From Clostridiisalibacter paucivorans DSM 22131 (GTDB lineage Bacteria; Bacillota; Clostridia; Tissierellales; Clostridiisalibacteraceae), in NCBI RefSeq assembly GCF_000620125.1, contig NZ_JHVL01000006.1, positions 40,386 through 104,385 of the forward strand: 64,000 bases of DNA, in the 5' to 3' direction. Numbering within the stretch: position 1 is the first letter of the stretch; the number at the start of each line of letters is the position of its first letter. Position numbers and translations under genes: made by a program. The notes beneath the pieces are model-generated. The model was not told where the DNA came from. It saw only the letters and a program-made list of their open reading frames with translations, and ran no database searches. Shown one piece after another: positions 45,045-54,061 of this stretch.

Positions 45045-46795
45045 GTGAAAATAAAATATAATATTACCATTTCTCCTCGCACAAAAAAAAATGAATATTG
45101 TGTTGAAATAGATAGATATCCATATTTGGAAGAACTGTGGCAGGAATTAGACTCTAAAGGTTATATTGATAAACTTAAAAATATACCTCAGCTTGGGAAT
45201 ATAAAAATTCCAAAGCGATTAAAAAAAGTCGTTATGATTATGTGATGTTGCAATTATACTTACATCAGTTTGTGCGACAAAATATTAATATTCAGTTGAA
45301 ATATACATATAACAATAAAATTACAAAAAAAGATCTTCAGGTTGAAAAGATTGCAATACTTGAAGATAAAAATCCAACAATAGCAGATGCTATGCAAATT
45401 CTAATTTTATCATATAATATAGGGCATTTTTATAATACTTTTTCAGCATCTAGAGCTGTTGTTTTAGCGGCATTTGAAAATAAACAATTAAGGAACAATA
45501 TACTATCTTATTTTAAAAACCCTAAAATTAAAGATATTGTAACATCGATTTTTGAACAGAGAAATTATCAACAATTTCACCTTGTGAATAGTTTGATTAT
45601 ATTACAAAGTTGTGATCAAGGAAAATCATCGGTAAAATTTGCACAGGTGCTTATATGTAGATATATGGAAAATTATAGCGATATTGATGAAAAATTATGT
45701 TATATTTATAAAATCTTTAAAAGAATACGTTCTTTTTCTTATTTTATCTATGATTTACCAATATCAAAGAATCCTCTTTATCTTGATGTTAGAGATAAAG
45801 GAGCTTTAAGAAATATTCTAAGTGAAATGTTAAATCAGTATAATAACCATCAAACAATTAATGATTTATTTAAGTCAATAGCTAAAATTTTAGATGATAC
45901 AATTTATAATGAGAACAGTCTTGGTATAGCGTTATATCAAGTGTCTCAGGATATGAAAAAGAAAATTAACTTAAAAGATTGGATGCAAGAAAATTATAAA
46001 ACAATGATTGATGATAAGGATAGTATCTTTAATTGTAACTATCCTCAGCATTTTAATTTTGATAAAAGTAATATTTTAAAAATTACTTTTGATGTAAAAG
46101 ATGAAATCAATATTTTTGGGTTATTTAATGAGTTAGCTAAAATGAATTTTGTGAAAGTAGGATACTATGATAGGAATGGTAGTTCTAAAAAAACAATTTT
46201 AGTGTCTATTAAAAATAACTGTACAAAACAGACTCAAGTTGCATTTCGAATATTAAAAAAAATTTTAACTCATATGCAAAAATGCAATGAAATTGAAACT
46301 ACAGATTCACGATATATTTTAGTAGTGAAGTATTTTTTGTATTATTTGTTAGGGGAGTCGCTGATACAAATTAATCAAACTATAGATGATGTAATATGTA
46401 TGTTTGTTTGTAGAGGTAAAAAAGCAAGAATTAAAATATTAGATAAGTTATTGGAAAATCAATATGGTACAGTTGATGAGAGGCATGAGGCGAAATTTAT
46501 TCGAAATATTTTAAGCAAAGAATCAAAAAATGATACAGCTATAGTGATTTGTTCAAGCATCGTTGCTTATGATAAGATACAAATAGGTAAGAAACAGTAT
46601 GAATTAGATGGATTAATTATATTTCCGTTTAGATCTAATAATCAAATAGTTTTTTTAGAATCCAAAAACACGAAAGAAAAGCCTAAATTTGCAAAAAAAT
46701 GTTTGGTGAAAAAATTCAAGAATATGCCAATAGAAGTTAATATAAAAGATATCATTACTGATCATCATGATTGTTACTACAGACATAGTATTTAG
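45045..46795 (+). pseudogene. PD-(D/E)XK-type protein split by a -1 frame shift at an A7 run
   Basis: The first frame (GTG 45045 after GGAGGTGGTGAGG) encodes 66 residues and stops at 45243. The second frame is open from before the A run and encodes more than 510 residues to 46795, but has no ribosome site of its own. Slipping back one base on A AAA AAA (45221-45227) joins them to KRLKKSRYDYVMLQLYLHQF. Near the end, ELDGLIIF (D at 46607) and VFLESKNTK (E at 46658, K at 46664) fit a nuclease core. The remaining 450 residues are unrecognised. It may be a programmed shift, a fresh mutation or a sequencing error. Confidence 0.55.
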
Positions 46796-46893
46796 CTGAA
46801 AAACATTACAGCAAAATACTTGACTGAAGTGATAGCATTTGTTTTTCTAATTAACCGTATTATTAACCTTAAAATTTTATAAAAATAGGTATT

Positions 46894-46926
46894 AATCCCT
46901 TGCCCTAACCAGCAGGGGATTTTTTT
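46894..46926 (+). terminator. Intrinsic terminator before the CpaB gene
   Basis: ATCCCTTGC pairs with GCAGGGGAT and seven T follow. It lies between the nuclease-like cargo and cpaB, 31 bases before the start. Confidence 0.82.
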
Positions 46927-46956
46927 ATACAAAAATTTAAAGGAGGAACTTCAAAA

Positions 46957-47796
46957 ATGAAAAACATAATAAGAAACAGAACCGTCTTAGGGGTAGCATG
47001 TATTGTGCTATCCCTTATTATTTGCTTTGGCTTGACACCACTTTTTAATGATGCAGTGGGAGCAAAGACCAATATAGTGAGAGTATCAAAGGATATCGCT
47101 AAAGGAGAATTAATTACATCTAATCGAGTGGAAACAGTGGAAATTGGAGGATTCAATCTACCTGATTCAGTTCTTAAAAATTCAGAAAACATTATAGGTA
47201 AATATGCAAAGGCAGATTTATACAAAGGAGATTATATTTTAAATACAAAAGTGTCAGATTTACCTATTGCTAACTATGAGTACTTATATGATTTCAATGG
47301 AAGTGAAAGAGCCATATCAGTAAGCATTAAAAGCTTTGCAGCAGGACTTTCAGGAAAGTTAGAACCTGGAGATATTATATCTATTATGGTATCTGAATAT
47401 GGAGAATTAAAAGAAACCATAAGCCCTAAGGAGCTTCAATATGTACCAGTTCTAGCAGTAACAGCAGGTACAGGAATGGATACAGATGAGTATGCAAACA
47501 AGGAAGATGACAGTATTGAGAAGGACAAAAAACTTCCATCAACCATTACCCTTAGGGTATCTCCTGAACAAGCAAAATTACTTGCAGACCTTGAGGTAAA
47601 GGGGAAAATCCATGTTGTATTTGTTTATAGGGGAAGTAAAGAAAACTCAGAAAAATTTTTAGAAGAACAAGCTAAAATATTAGAAAATAAAGAACAAATC
47701 GCACAAGGAAATGAAGGTGAAAATAAGGAGGTTTCAACTGATATAGAAAGTACTGAAAATACAGTAGGAAAGGATGATAGTGATGCAGAAGAATAA
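46957..47796 (+). CDS. cpaB: SAF-domain protein, CpaB/RcpC-like
   Basis: A 279-residue protein with one N-terminal membrane helix (CIVLSLIICFGLTPLF) and a SAF domain (ISKDIAKGELIT-type, about 43-105), followed by a beta-rich region and an acidic coiled end. CpaB helps Tad/Flp pilus assembly at the cell surface. AAGGAGGAACTTCAAAA precedes the ATG. The next gene starts inside its last codons. Confidence 0.82.
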   Translation: MKNIIRNRTVLGVACIVLSLIICFGLTPLFNDAVGAKTNIVRVSKDIAKGELITSNRVETVEIGGFNLPDSVLKNSENIIGKYAKADLYKGDYILNTKVSDLPIANYEYLYDFNGSERAISVSIKSFAAGLSGKLEPGDIISIMVSEYGELKETISPKELQYVPVLAVTAGTGMDTDEYANKEDDSIEKDKKLPSTITLRVSPEQAKLLADLEVKGKIHVVFVYRGSKENSEKFLEEQAKILENKEQIAQGNEGENKEVSTDIESTENTVGKDDSDAEE

Positions 47797-48607
47797 AATT
47801 ATTGCAGTATGGGGCAATCCCAATAGTGGTAAAACAATCCTTGCCACAAAGCTTGCGAAGGAACTATCAAAGAAAAAGAAGAATGTCATCCTTGTTTTCT
47901 GTGATAATATAATACCTACAGTCAGTACAATCCTGCCATTAACAGATACAAAAGATCAATCTTTGGGAGAGCTTCTTTCTTCAATTCAGATTACTCAAGA
48001 AAGTATATTAAAAAAATGCATTACCTTAGAAAAAAATGATTATATAAGCGTACTAGGATATTTGCATGGTGAAAATGAAAGAACATATGCAAAGTACAGT
48101 AAAGAAAGGGTGGTAGACTTACTTATACTATTAAAGCATTTGGCAGATTACATTATTATTGATTGCAGCAGTTTAGTATCCTACGACATATTGTCAAGGA
48201 CAGCCCTTGAATTGTCTGATCAGGTGATTCGACTTATAACTCCTGATTTAAAGGCAATTAGCTTTTATGATTCTTCCTTGCCACAACTAGCAGAAAGAAA
48301 GTACAATCTTCAAAACCATATGAAGATCCTTTCAAATGTCAAACATACTATGGCTAAAGATAGTGTGGCAAATAAGTGTGGCGGTGTAGCTTTAGAAATT
48401 CCTTTTACAGAAGAAATAGAAAAGCAATATTTAGAAGGGGGATTATTTGAGAGTTTGTCAGATAAAAAAAGCCAAGATTATGTAAAAGTAATCAATGAGA
48501 TTATAAGGAACATAGAAGGGGAAGGAGAAGAACCTAAGAAGGTGAAACAAAAAAGGAAATTTAAAAATCCACTAAAAAGTATTAACTGGATGAGAGGTGC
48601 TAAATGA
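47783..48607 (+). CDS. MinD/CpaE-like ATPase
   Basis: A 274-residue P-loop ATPase: AVWGNPNSGKTILATKLAKE near residue 8, a deviant form with asparagine before SGKT, then YIIIDCSSLVSYDILSR as Walker B. CpaE proteins localise the Tad pilus machine. It overlaps cpaB by 14 bases and abuts cpaF (ATGA overlap), so these are cotranslated. ATG at 47774 is an alternative start. Confidence 0.8.
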   Translation: MQKNKIIAVWGNPNSGKTILATKLAKELSKKKKNVILVFCDNIIPTVSTILPLTDTKDQSLGELLSSIQITQESILKKCITLEKNDYISVLGYLHGENERTYAKYSKERVVDLLILLKHLADYIIIDCSSLVSYDILSRTALELSDQVIRLITPDLKAISFYDSSLPQLAERKYNLQNHMKILSNVKHTMAKDSVANKCGGVALEIPFTEEIEKQYLEGGLFESLSDKKSQDYVKVINEIIRNIEGEGEEPKKVKQKRKFKNPLKSINWMRGAK

Positions 48608-49992
48608 TGGATAATATTTTACTAGATTCACCACAAAACATTAGAGAGTTTTCAGATATCCTTCATGAAGTTCAAGAATATATTTCAGGAAAATACGCTT
48701 TGCTTATATCAAGTGATAGTGAAAGGCAGAAGGAACAAATACAATCCTATATTACGAAATATCTAATGGATTATTCTTTAGCTGTTGAGGACTTAACCAT
48801 GGATGAATTAGTGGAAAAATTATATTCAGAAATGGCAGAGTATTCGTTTTTGACAAAATATCTCTTTAGAAACGATATAGAGGAAATCAATATTAATTCA
48901 TGGGAGGATATAAAAGTAACCTATTCTAATGGTGAAATACTGCCAATAAAAGAGCATTTTAATTCACCTACACATGCTGTTGATGTGATTAGAAGATTAC
49001 TTCATAAAAGTGGAATGATATTAGACCATTCCCAGCCCATTGTAGTTGGGCATTTATCAGAAAAGATTCGTATTACAGTATTAGGACAAGGTGTTATTGA
49101 TAATAATATCGGAGTTGCTGTTTCTATCAGGATAGTTAATCCTAAAAAGCTGGTAAAAGAAGATTTTATAAAAAATCATACTGCCAATGAGGAAATGCTT
49201 GATTTTCTCAGCCTAACCCATAGGTATGGTGAAAGCATGTGCTTAACAGGAGCTACATCAAGTGGAAAAACAACCCTTATGAGCTGGATTTTATCAACCC
49301 TTCCTGATAATAAAAGGATTTATACTATCGAAAACGGGACAAGGGAGTTTAATCTTTTAAAGAAAAATGAAAAGGGGGAAATCATCAACAATATTATTCA
49401 TACAGTTACAAGACATAGTGACGATCCGAAGCAGAATATTACCATGGTAAAGCTCCTTGAAACGGGATTAACAGTCAATCCAGATTATATATGTGTAGCA
49501 GAAATGAAGTCAGAAGAGGCATTTTTTGCCCAAGAGGCAGCGAGGACTGGCCATGGCGTGACTACCACTATTCATGCCAGTTCATGCATTGCCACCTATT
49601 ATCGTATGGTAACATTATGCAAGCAACGCTATGATATGGATGAAAGAACCCTATATAACCTTGTAACAGAAGCATTTCCTATAGTGGCATTTTGCAAGAA
49701 ATTAGAGGACAATTCCCGCCATATTATGGAAATAACAGAGTGCGAAATAAAGGATGATGGCACAAGAAATATAAGAACCCTTTATAAATTCAATATAACA
49801 GATAATCGTATAGTTGATGGAAAGGTAAAGATAATAGGGAAATATGAGAAAGTAAATCATATATCAAAATCTTTACAAAAGAGGCTACTTGAAAATGGCA
49901 TGCCTAAAAATATCCTTCAAAAATTTGCAGGTGGATGTGAGAAAAAACATGCTACTAAAGGATACAATCTAGGGGGTGGATTAAATGAATAG
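48604..49992 (+). CDS. cpaF: CpaF/TadA/VirB11-type secretion ATPase
   Basis: A 462-residue hexameric motor. Walker A is GATSSGKTT from residue 216, the Asp box is TIENGTREF, the Walker B region is ICVAEMKSEEAF, and the His box is RTGHGVTTTIHAS. It would power assembly of the Tad-like pilus, or the secretion channel, at the inner face of the membrane. The ATG overlaps the stop of the preceding ATPase gene, and tadB overlaps its end by 8 bases. Confidence 0.92.
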   Translation: MMDNILLDSPQNIREFSDILHEVQEYISGKYALLISSDSERQKEQIQSYITKYLMDYSLAVEDLTMDELVEKLYSEMAEYSFLTKYLFRNDIEEININSWEDIKVTYSNGEILPIKEHFNSPTHAVDVIRRLLHKSGMILDHSQPIVVGHLSEKIRITVLGQGVIDNNIGVAVSIRIVNPKKLVKEDFIKNHTANEEMLDFLSLTHRYGESMCLTGATSSGKTTLMSWILSTLPDNKRIYTIENGTREFNLLKKNEKGEIINNIIHTVTRHSDDPKQNITMVKLLETGLTVNPDYICVAEMKSEEAFFAQEAARTGHGVTTTIHASSCIATYYRMVTLCKQRYDMDERTLYNLVTEAFPIVAFCKKLEDNSRHIMEITECEIKDDGTRNIRTLYKFNITDNRIVDGKVKIIGKYEKVNHISKSLQKRLLENGMPKNILQKFAGGCEKKHATKGYNLGGGLNE

Positions 49993-50914
49993 CATGATTT
50001 TAATGGCTTTTTTAGGATTAATAACAGGATCATTTATATTAATTCAAACATCCCCTTTTGAAATGATAAGAGATATAGCAAAGCTATTTGACAAAAAAGA
50101 GCAGTCAATAAAAAGCAAAGTTAAAAATGCCACTTCAACTAAAAAGAAAAAAGGGATACGAAAATTAATGGAAGAAACAAAGGATATATTAAAAGCTACC
50201 AATAAAGAAGACCGTTTTACAATGATTTGTACCATATCCTTTGCTCTATTGGTAATAGGGGTATTTGTGGCAGTATTAATGAACAACATGTTTTTAATTC
50301 CAGTACTATCAATAGGTTTTGCATTATTGCCCTTTTGGTATGTAAAATTTACAGCTGGTAAATGGAAAAAGGAATTAAATAGTGAATTGGAAACTGCTTT
50401 ATCTGTAATTACCACATCTTATATCCGTAGTGAAAGCATTATTACTGCCATTGATGAAAATATTAATTATATTAATCCACCTGTACATGATGTATTTAAA
50501 GCCTTTCTAACACAAACCAAGTTAATTAATTCTAATATAAAAATAGCCCTTGAAGGATTGAAATATAAGATAGATAGTGCTGTTTTTCATGAATGGATAG
50601 ATGGGGTAATTGATTGCCAAGAGGATAAAAATCTTAAAAGTACATTAACTCCCATTGTATCAAAGTTATCCGATATGAGGATTGTATCAGCAGAGTTAGA
50701 TTATCTACTGTATGAGCCAATAAAAGAGTTTATCACCATGGCAATTCTATTAGTTGGGAATATACCTTTGATGTATTTTTTAAACAAGGATTGGTTCAAT
50801 ACACTGATGTTTACTACTATTGGTAAATTTGTACTTGCCATTTGTGCTGTTGTAATTTTCATATCCCTTGCAGCGGTTATTAGATTATCAAAGCCTGTGG
50901 AGTTTAAAAGATAG
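49985..50914 (+). CDS. TadB-like platform protein
   Basis: A 309-residue membrane protein. One helix at the N terminus, two near residues 80-120, a cytoplasmic GspF-like domain (about 125-240) and two more helices at the end (about 250-300) give the TadB layout. Such proteins form the inner-membrane platform on which CpaF acts. CTAGGGGGTGGATTAA precedes the ATG. The TadC-like gene follows after 15 bases. Confidence 0.8.
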   Translation: MNSMILMAFLGLITGSFILIQTSPFEMIRDIAKLFDKKEQSIKSKVKNATSTKKKKGIRKLMEETKDILKATNKEDRFTMICTISFALLVIGVFVAVLMNNMFLIPVLSIGFALLPFWYVKFTAGKWKKELNSELETALSVITTSYIRSESIITAIDENINYINPPVHDVFKAFLTQTKLINSNIKIALEGLKYKIDSAVFHEWIDGVIDCQEDKNLKSTLTPIVSKLSDMRIVSAELDYLLYEPIKEFITMAILLVGNIPLMYFLNKDWFNTLMFTTIGKFVLAICAVVIFISLAAVIRLSKPVEFKR

Positions 50915-50929
50915 AAGGGAGGGAATGGG

Positions 50930-51802
50930 ATGAATACAATTCTAATACTATTTGCCGGTACTTTTTCTATAGGAGCATATTTGGTATGTGCAGATTTATT
51001 AAAATTACCAAGAAGAAAAGCCACAAAGGTTATTCTTGCAATAGATAAAAGGGAAAAGAAAAAGTCAAAGAATTTTGATGTGTTCATTAATGAATTATCC
51101 ATGAAGGTATCGAAATTCATTAAAATAACAGATTACAACAAAAGGAGAATTGCATCAACATTAAAATCAGCAAATATAAAATTATCACCAGAAACATATA
51201 TAGCAAGAGCATGGGTAAAAGCAGGGCTAACATTATTGTTTATAGTTCCTGCTTTTATTATTTTTCCAATTATATTTCCTGTTATCCTATTTCTTGCAAT
51301 AGCTGTTTACTTTAAAGAAATAAGAAGTGCAGAGGAAGCTGTAAGGAAAAGAAGAGAGGATATAGAATTTGAACTGCCAAGATTTGCTTCTACATTAACT
51401 CAAGAATTAAAGGCAAGTAGAAACGTATTGACCATACTTGAAACATATAAGCAAAATGCAGGAAAAAGCTTTAAAAATGAACTGGAAATAACCGTTGCAG
51501 ACATGAAATCAGGGAGTTATGAATCTGCCCTTACAAGGCTAGAAACAAGACTTGGAAGTTCTCAGCTTTCAGATGTGGTAAGAGGTTTAATCGGTGTCAT
51601 TCGTGGAGATGATGGTGTAGTTTATTTTCAAATGTTATCCCATGATTTAAAGCAGTTAGAGCTTCAAAGATTGAAAACTATTGCCATGAAAAGACCAAGT
51701 AAAATCCGTAAATATTCCTTTGCCATGCTATTTTGTTTCTTGATGATGTATTTGTCCGTCATGCTTGTAGAAATTGTTAAAACCCTTGGGAAAATGTTCT
51801 AG
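50930..51802 (+). CDS. TadC-like platform protein (type II secretion F family)
   Basis: A 290-residue protein with a GspF/T2SSF domain: FELPRFASTLTQELKASRNV and the later LETRLGSSQLSDVVRGLIGV, and a C-terminal helix (YSFAMLFCFLMMYLSVMLVE). It pairs with the TadB-like protein to make the platform. AGGGAGGGAATGGG precedes the ATG. Confidence 0.83.
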   Translation: MNTILILFAGTFSIGAYLVCADLLKLPRRKATKVILAIDKREKKKSKNFDVFINELSMKVSKFIKITDYNKRRIASTLKSANIKLSPETYIARAWVKAGLTLLFIVPAFIIFPIIFPVILFLAIAVYFKEIRSAEEAVRKRREDIEFELPRFASTLTQELKASRNVLTILETYKQNAGKSFKNELEITVADMKSGSYESALTRLETRLGSSQLSDVVRGLIGVIRGDDGVVYFQMLSHDLKQLELQRLKTIAMKRPSKIRKYSFAMLFCFLMMYLSVMLVEIVKTLGKMF

Positions 51803-51815
51803 GAGGTGAGAAAAA

Positions 51816-52208
51816 ATGAAAAAGATATTAGCGTCAAACCGTGGAGAAGGCTATATAGATGCAGCTGTGATAGTCATTGTGGCAATGCTTGTTATAGCAA
51901 TGGGTGTCAAAGTATATCCTGTATTTATTGTTAAAAATGAATTAAATACCTTTGTAGGAGAGCTAGCAAGAGTTGCCGAGATAGAAGGAGGAGTAGGACG
52001 TGAAACAAGGGCTAAAGAAAAGGAACTAAAAGTGAATATGGGAATTGCTCCAGATGTAAAGTGGTCGAGAACAGGAAAAATTCAGCTCAATGAAGAATTT
52101 AACGTAGTTGCTAGTCATACAGTGAACATAGGTTTTTTTGAATTTGGATCATTTCCTATTACCCTTAAAGCAAAAGCAACTGGTAGATCGGAGGTATATT
52201 ACAAATGA
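51816..52208 (+). CDS. DUF4320-like pilin-type protein
   Basis: A 130-residue protein starting MKKILASNRGEGYIDAAVIV, then IVAMLVIAMGVKVYPVF. The short basic leader, G-E-G-Y and the following hydrophobic helix look like a class III or Tad-type prepilin site for the peptidase at 44498. AGGAGGTGAGAAAAA precedes the ATG. Proteins of this kind are TadE-like minor pilins; here they replace Flp pilin, which I do not find. Confidence 0.78.
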   Translation: MKKILASNRGEGYIDAAVIVIVAMLVIAMGVKVYPVFIVKNELNTFVGELARVAEIEGGVGRETRAKEKELKVNMGIAPDVKWSRTGKIQLNEEFNVVASHTVNIGFFEFGSFPITLKAKATGRSEVYYK

Positions 52209-52726
52209 TAAGCAGGTTAAAAAATAAAGATGGAAGTGCAATCATAACTGCTTGTGTAGTTGTAGTATGTCTATTGCTTTTATTCACTGTTATAAGCGAA
52301 TATTTAAGACTTCAAATTATTGCTAAAGGGGTCCGTGATACTGTTCAGTCATCGGTTATATCCTTAGCAACACAAAATTATGATGAGGTCTATAACGGAC
52401 TGAGGGAAGGATATTCAGGAGGGTATGAGTTAGATAGAAATGATCGTTGGAAAAGTAAAGTAGATGAAGGAGCTGTTTTATCCGATATTAGTAATGTATT
52501 AGGATTAAGAAATGGAGAAAAATATGCTGGATCGCAGCTTGAATACAGGATAACCAATCTTGATATTAATATTTTAAACACACCTTTAGCTCCAAGTGGA
52601 AATTCTAAAAAGTTTGAATCAGAAGTTTGGTTAAATCTTCAAGTGCCTTTATCCTTTGGATGGGATAAATTGCCGCCACTTAAAATACGAATGAAAGTCA
52701 ATGCAGGATATACCCCTAAATTTTAA
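52205..52726 (+). CDS. TadE/TadF-like pilin-type protein
   Basis: A 173-residue protein with leader MISRLKNKDGSAIITACVVV and helix VCLLLLFTVISEYLRLQIIA. K-D-G-S before the helix is the likely cleavage site. The C-terminal part is beta-rich. It overlaps the DUF4320 gene by 4 bases (ATGA type) and probably forms a minor pilin pair with it. Confidence 0.72.
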   Translation: MISRLKNKDGSAIITACVVVVCLLLLFTVISEYLRLQIIAKGVRDTVQSSVISLATQNYDEVYNGLREGYSGGYELDRNDRWKSKVDEGAVLSDISNVLGLRNGEKYAGSQLEYRITNLDINILNTPLAPSGNSKKFESEVWLNLQVPLSFGWDKLPPLKIRMKVNAGYTPKF

Positions 52727-52862
52727 AATGAACGATTCCTAGACAAAAAAATTTTAGAGTGGTACTATGTGTATATAGAATATGTATAAATTATCCAGAT
52801 TGTTAAAAATTAATGGACATAATATGTATGATAAAAGCAGTAATCAAAGGAGGTCAACAGAT

Positions 52863-53444
52863 ATGAAAAAAATGAATATGAAAACTAAAAGAGTAATGTT
52901 GATATCAACTTTTTTAGTCATAGGAATTGCTCTTGTTGGAGCAATTTATATAAAAACTAACACTAAAAATATGAATGAAGATATATTGATAAGGGAAAAA
53001 GAAAATGATAATACGGTTGTTGATACTATAGAAGAACCAGAAAAAGATGAAGAAAAAATAGAAGTTCCTGAAATTAGAGAAGAGGAAGTTATTAAAGATA
53101 TAGATAATAAAGTAGAAAAAGAAGTTATAGAAGAGCCCCTACCAAAGGAACCTGAAAAACCTAAAAGTACCCCACCTGAAAAGAAGCCTCAAACAAAAGA
53201 TGATGTTGAAGATATAACAAAAGAACCTGAATATGACGAAGAAGAAGTAATCTATATCCCTCAAGAAAAGGATGAGCCTAAGACTGAAAAAAATCCTGCA
53301 CCTAAAGATAATGAAGAAGACAATCTAGTGCCTGAATCTGAAAATCCATTTCTCCAAGACAATATTCCTAATAATGGTGATGGAGGAGAGATGAAAGGCG
53401 AAGACTTAGGAGATGGAGAATGGGGGACTGGAGACAAATTTTAG
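52863..53444 (+). CDS. Membrane-anchored acidic, proline-rich protein (DUF6550-like)
   Basis: About 193 residues: an N-terminal membrane helix (VMLISTFLVIGIALVGAIYI), then a long disordered stretch rich in E, K, D and P and an end with GDGGEMKGEDLGDGEWGTG. It resembles spacer proteins of these elements that reach through the cell wall. CAAAGGAGGTCAACAGAT precedes the ATG at 52863; the longer frame from 52782 lacks a ribosome site. Confidence 0.65.
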   Translation: MKKMNMKTKRVMLISTFLVIGIALVGAIYIKTNTKNMNEDILIREKENDNTVVDTIEEPEKDEEKIEVPEIREEEVIKDIDNKVEKEVIEEPLPKEPEKPKSTPPEKKPQTKDDVEDITKEPEYDEEEVIYIPQEKDEPKTEKNPAPKDNEEDNLVPESENPFLQDNIPNNGDGGEMKGEDLGDGEWGTGDKF

Positions 53445-53543
53445 TTTTTTTAAAAATGGTTGAAATATTTAGCAGTAATCAATATAATGAATAAAGAAAA
53501 TAGCAGAAATATACCAAGCAAGAACTAAACGAGGAGATAAATA

Positions 53544-53977
53544 ATGATAAAAAAATTAGAAATGTCTGAAATAGATAGTATAATGAAAATTTGGTTACAA
53601 ACAAATATTAAAGCACATGATTTTATTCCAAAAAGTTATTGGATGGAAAATTATGATTTTGTGAAAAAGTTTTACCTCAAGCAGATGTCTTTGTCTATAA
53701 AGATAGTGGAGAAATAAAAGGGTTTGTAGGGGTTATAGATCAATCATATATTGCAGGATTATTTGTTTCCAATCAATATCAGTCTACAGGAATAGGAAGT
53801 AAATTGATTGAAAAATGCAAGCAGTATTATAAGACTTTAAGATTAGATGTTTATGCTAAAAATTTAAAAGCCATAGAGTTTTATAAGAAGCATGAATTTG
53901 AAATAGAACAGGAAAAAGAAAATGAAGATACTAAAGAAACAGAGTATTTAATGATATGGGAATCGAAAAATAAATAA
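53544..53977 (+). pseudogene. GNAT acetyltransferase broken by a one-base loss in an A run
   Basis: ATG 53544 (after GAGGAGATAAATA) opens MIKKLEMSEIDSIMKIWLQT and continues to NYDFVKKF, then stops 60 codons in. Adding one A at the run near 53665 restores EKVLPQADVFVYKDSGEIK, GFVGVID and NQYQSTGIGSKLIEKCK, ending at 53977. The whole is a YjaB-like GNAT of about 144 residues. It lies inside the transfer operon as decayed cargo. Confidence 0.82.
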
Positions 53978-54008
53978 AACTTTATAAATAATAAAAATTT
54001 ATGATAGA

Positions 54009-54040
54009 AGGCAGTTTCTTAATTGAAGCTGTCTTTTTTG
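54009..54040 (+). terminator. Terminator before the large secreted protein gene
   Basis: GGCAGTTTC pairs with GAAGCTGTC (two G-U pairs) and TTTTTT follows. It ends 22 bases before the next start codon. Confidence 0.75.
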
Positions 54041-54061
54041 TATGTAAAGGAGCGTGAAGGA

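Noticed and set aside
45242..45247. Independent start (GTG or ATG) for the 510-codon downstream frame
   Set aside because: There is no ribosome binding site, and the frame continues upstream to the A7 run with protein-like codons.
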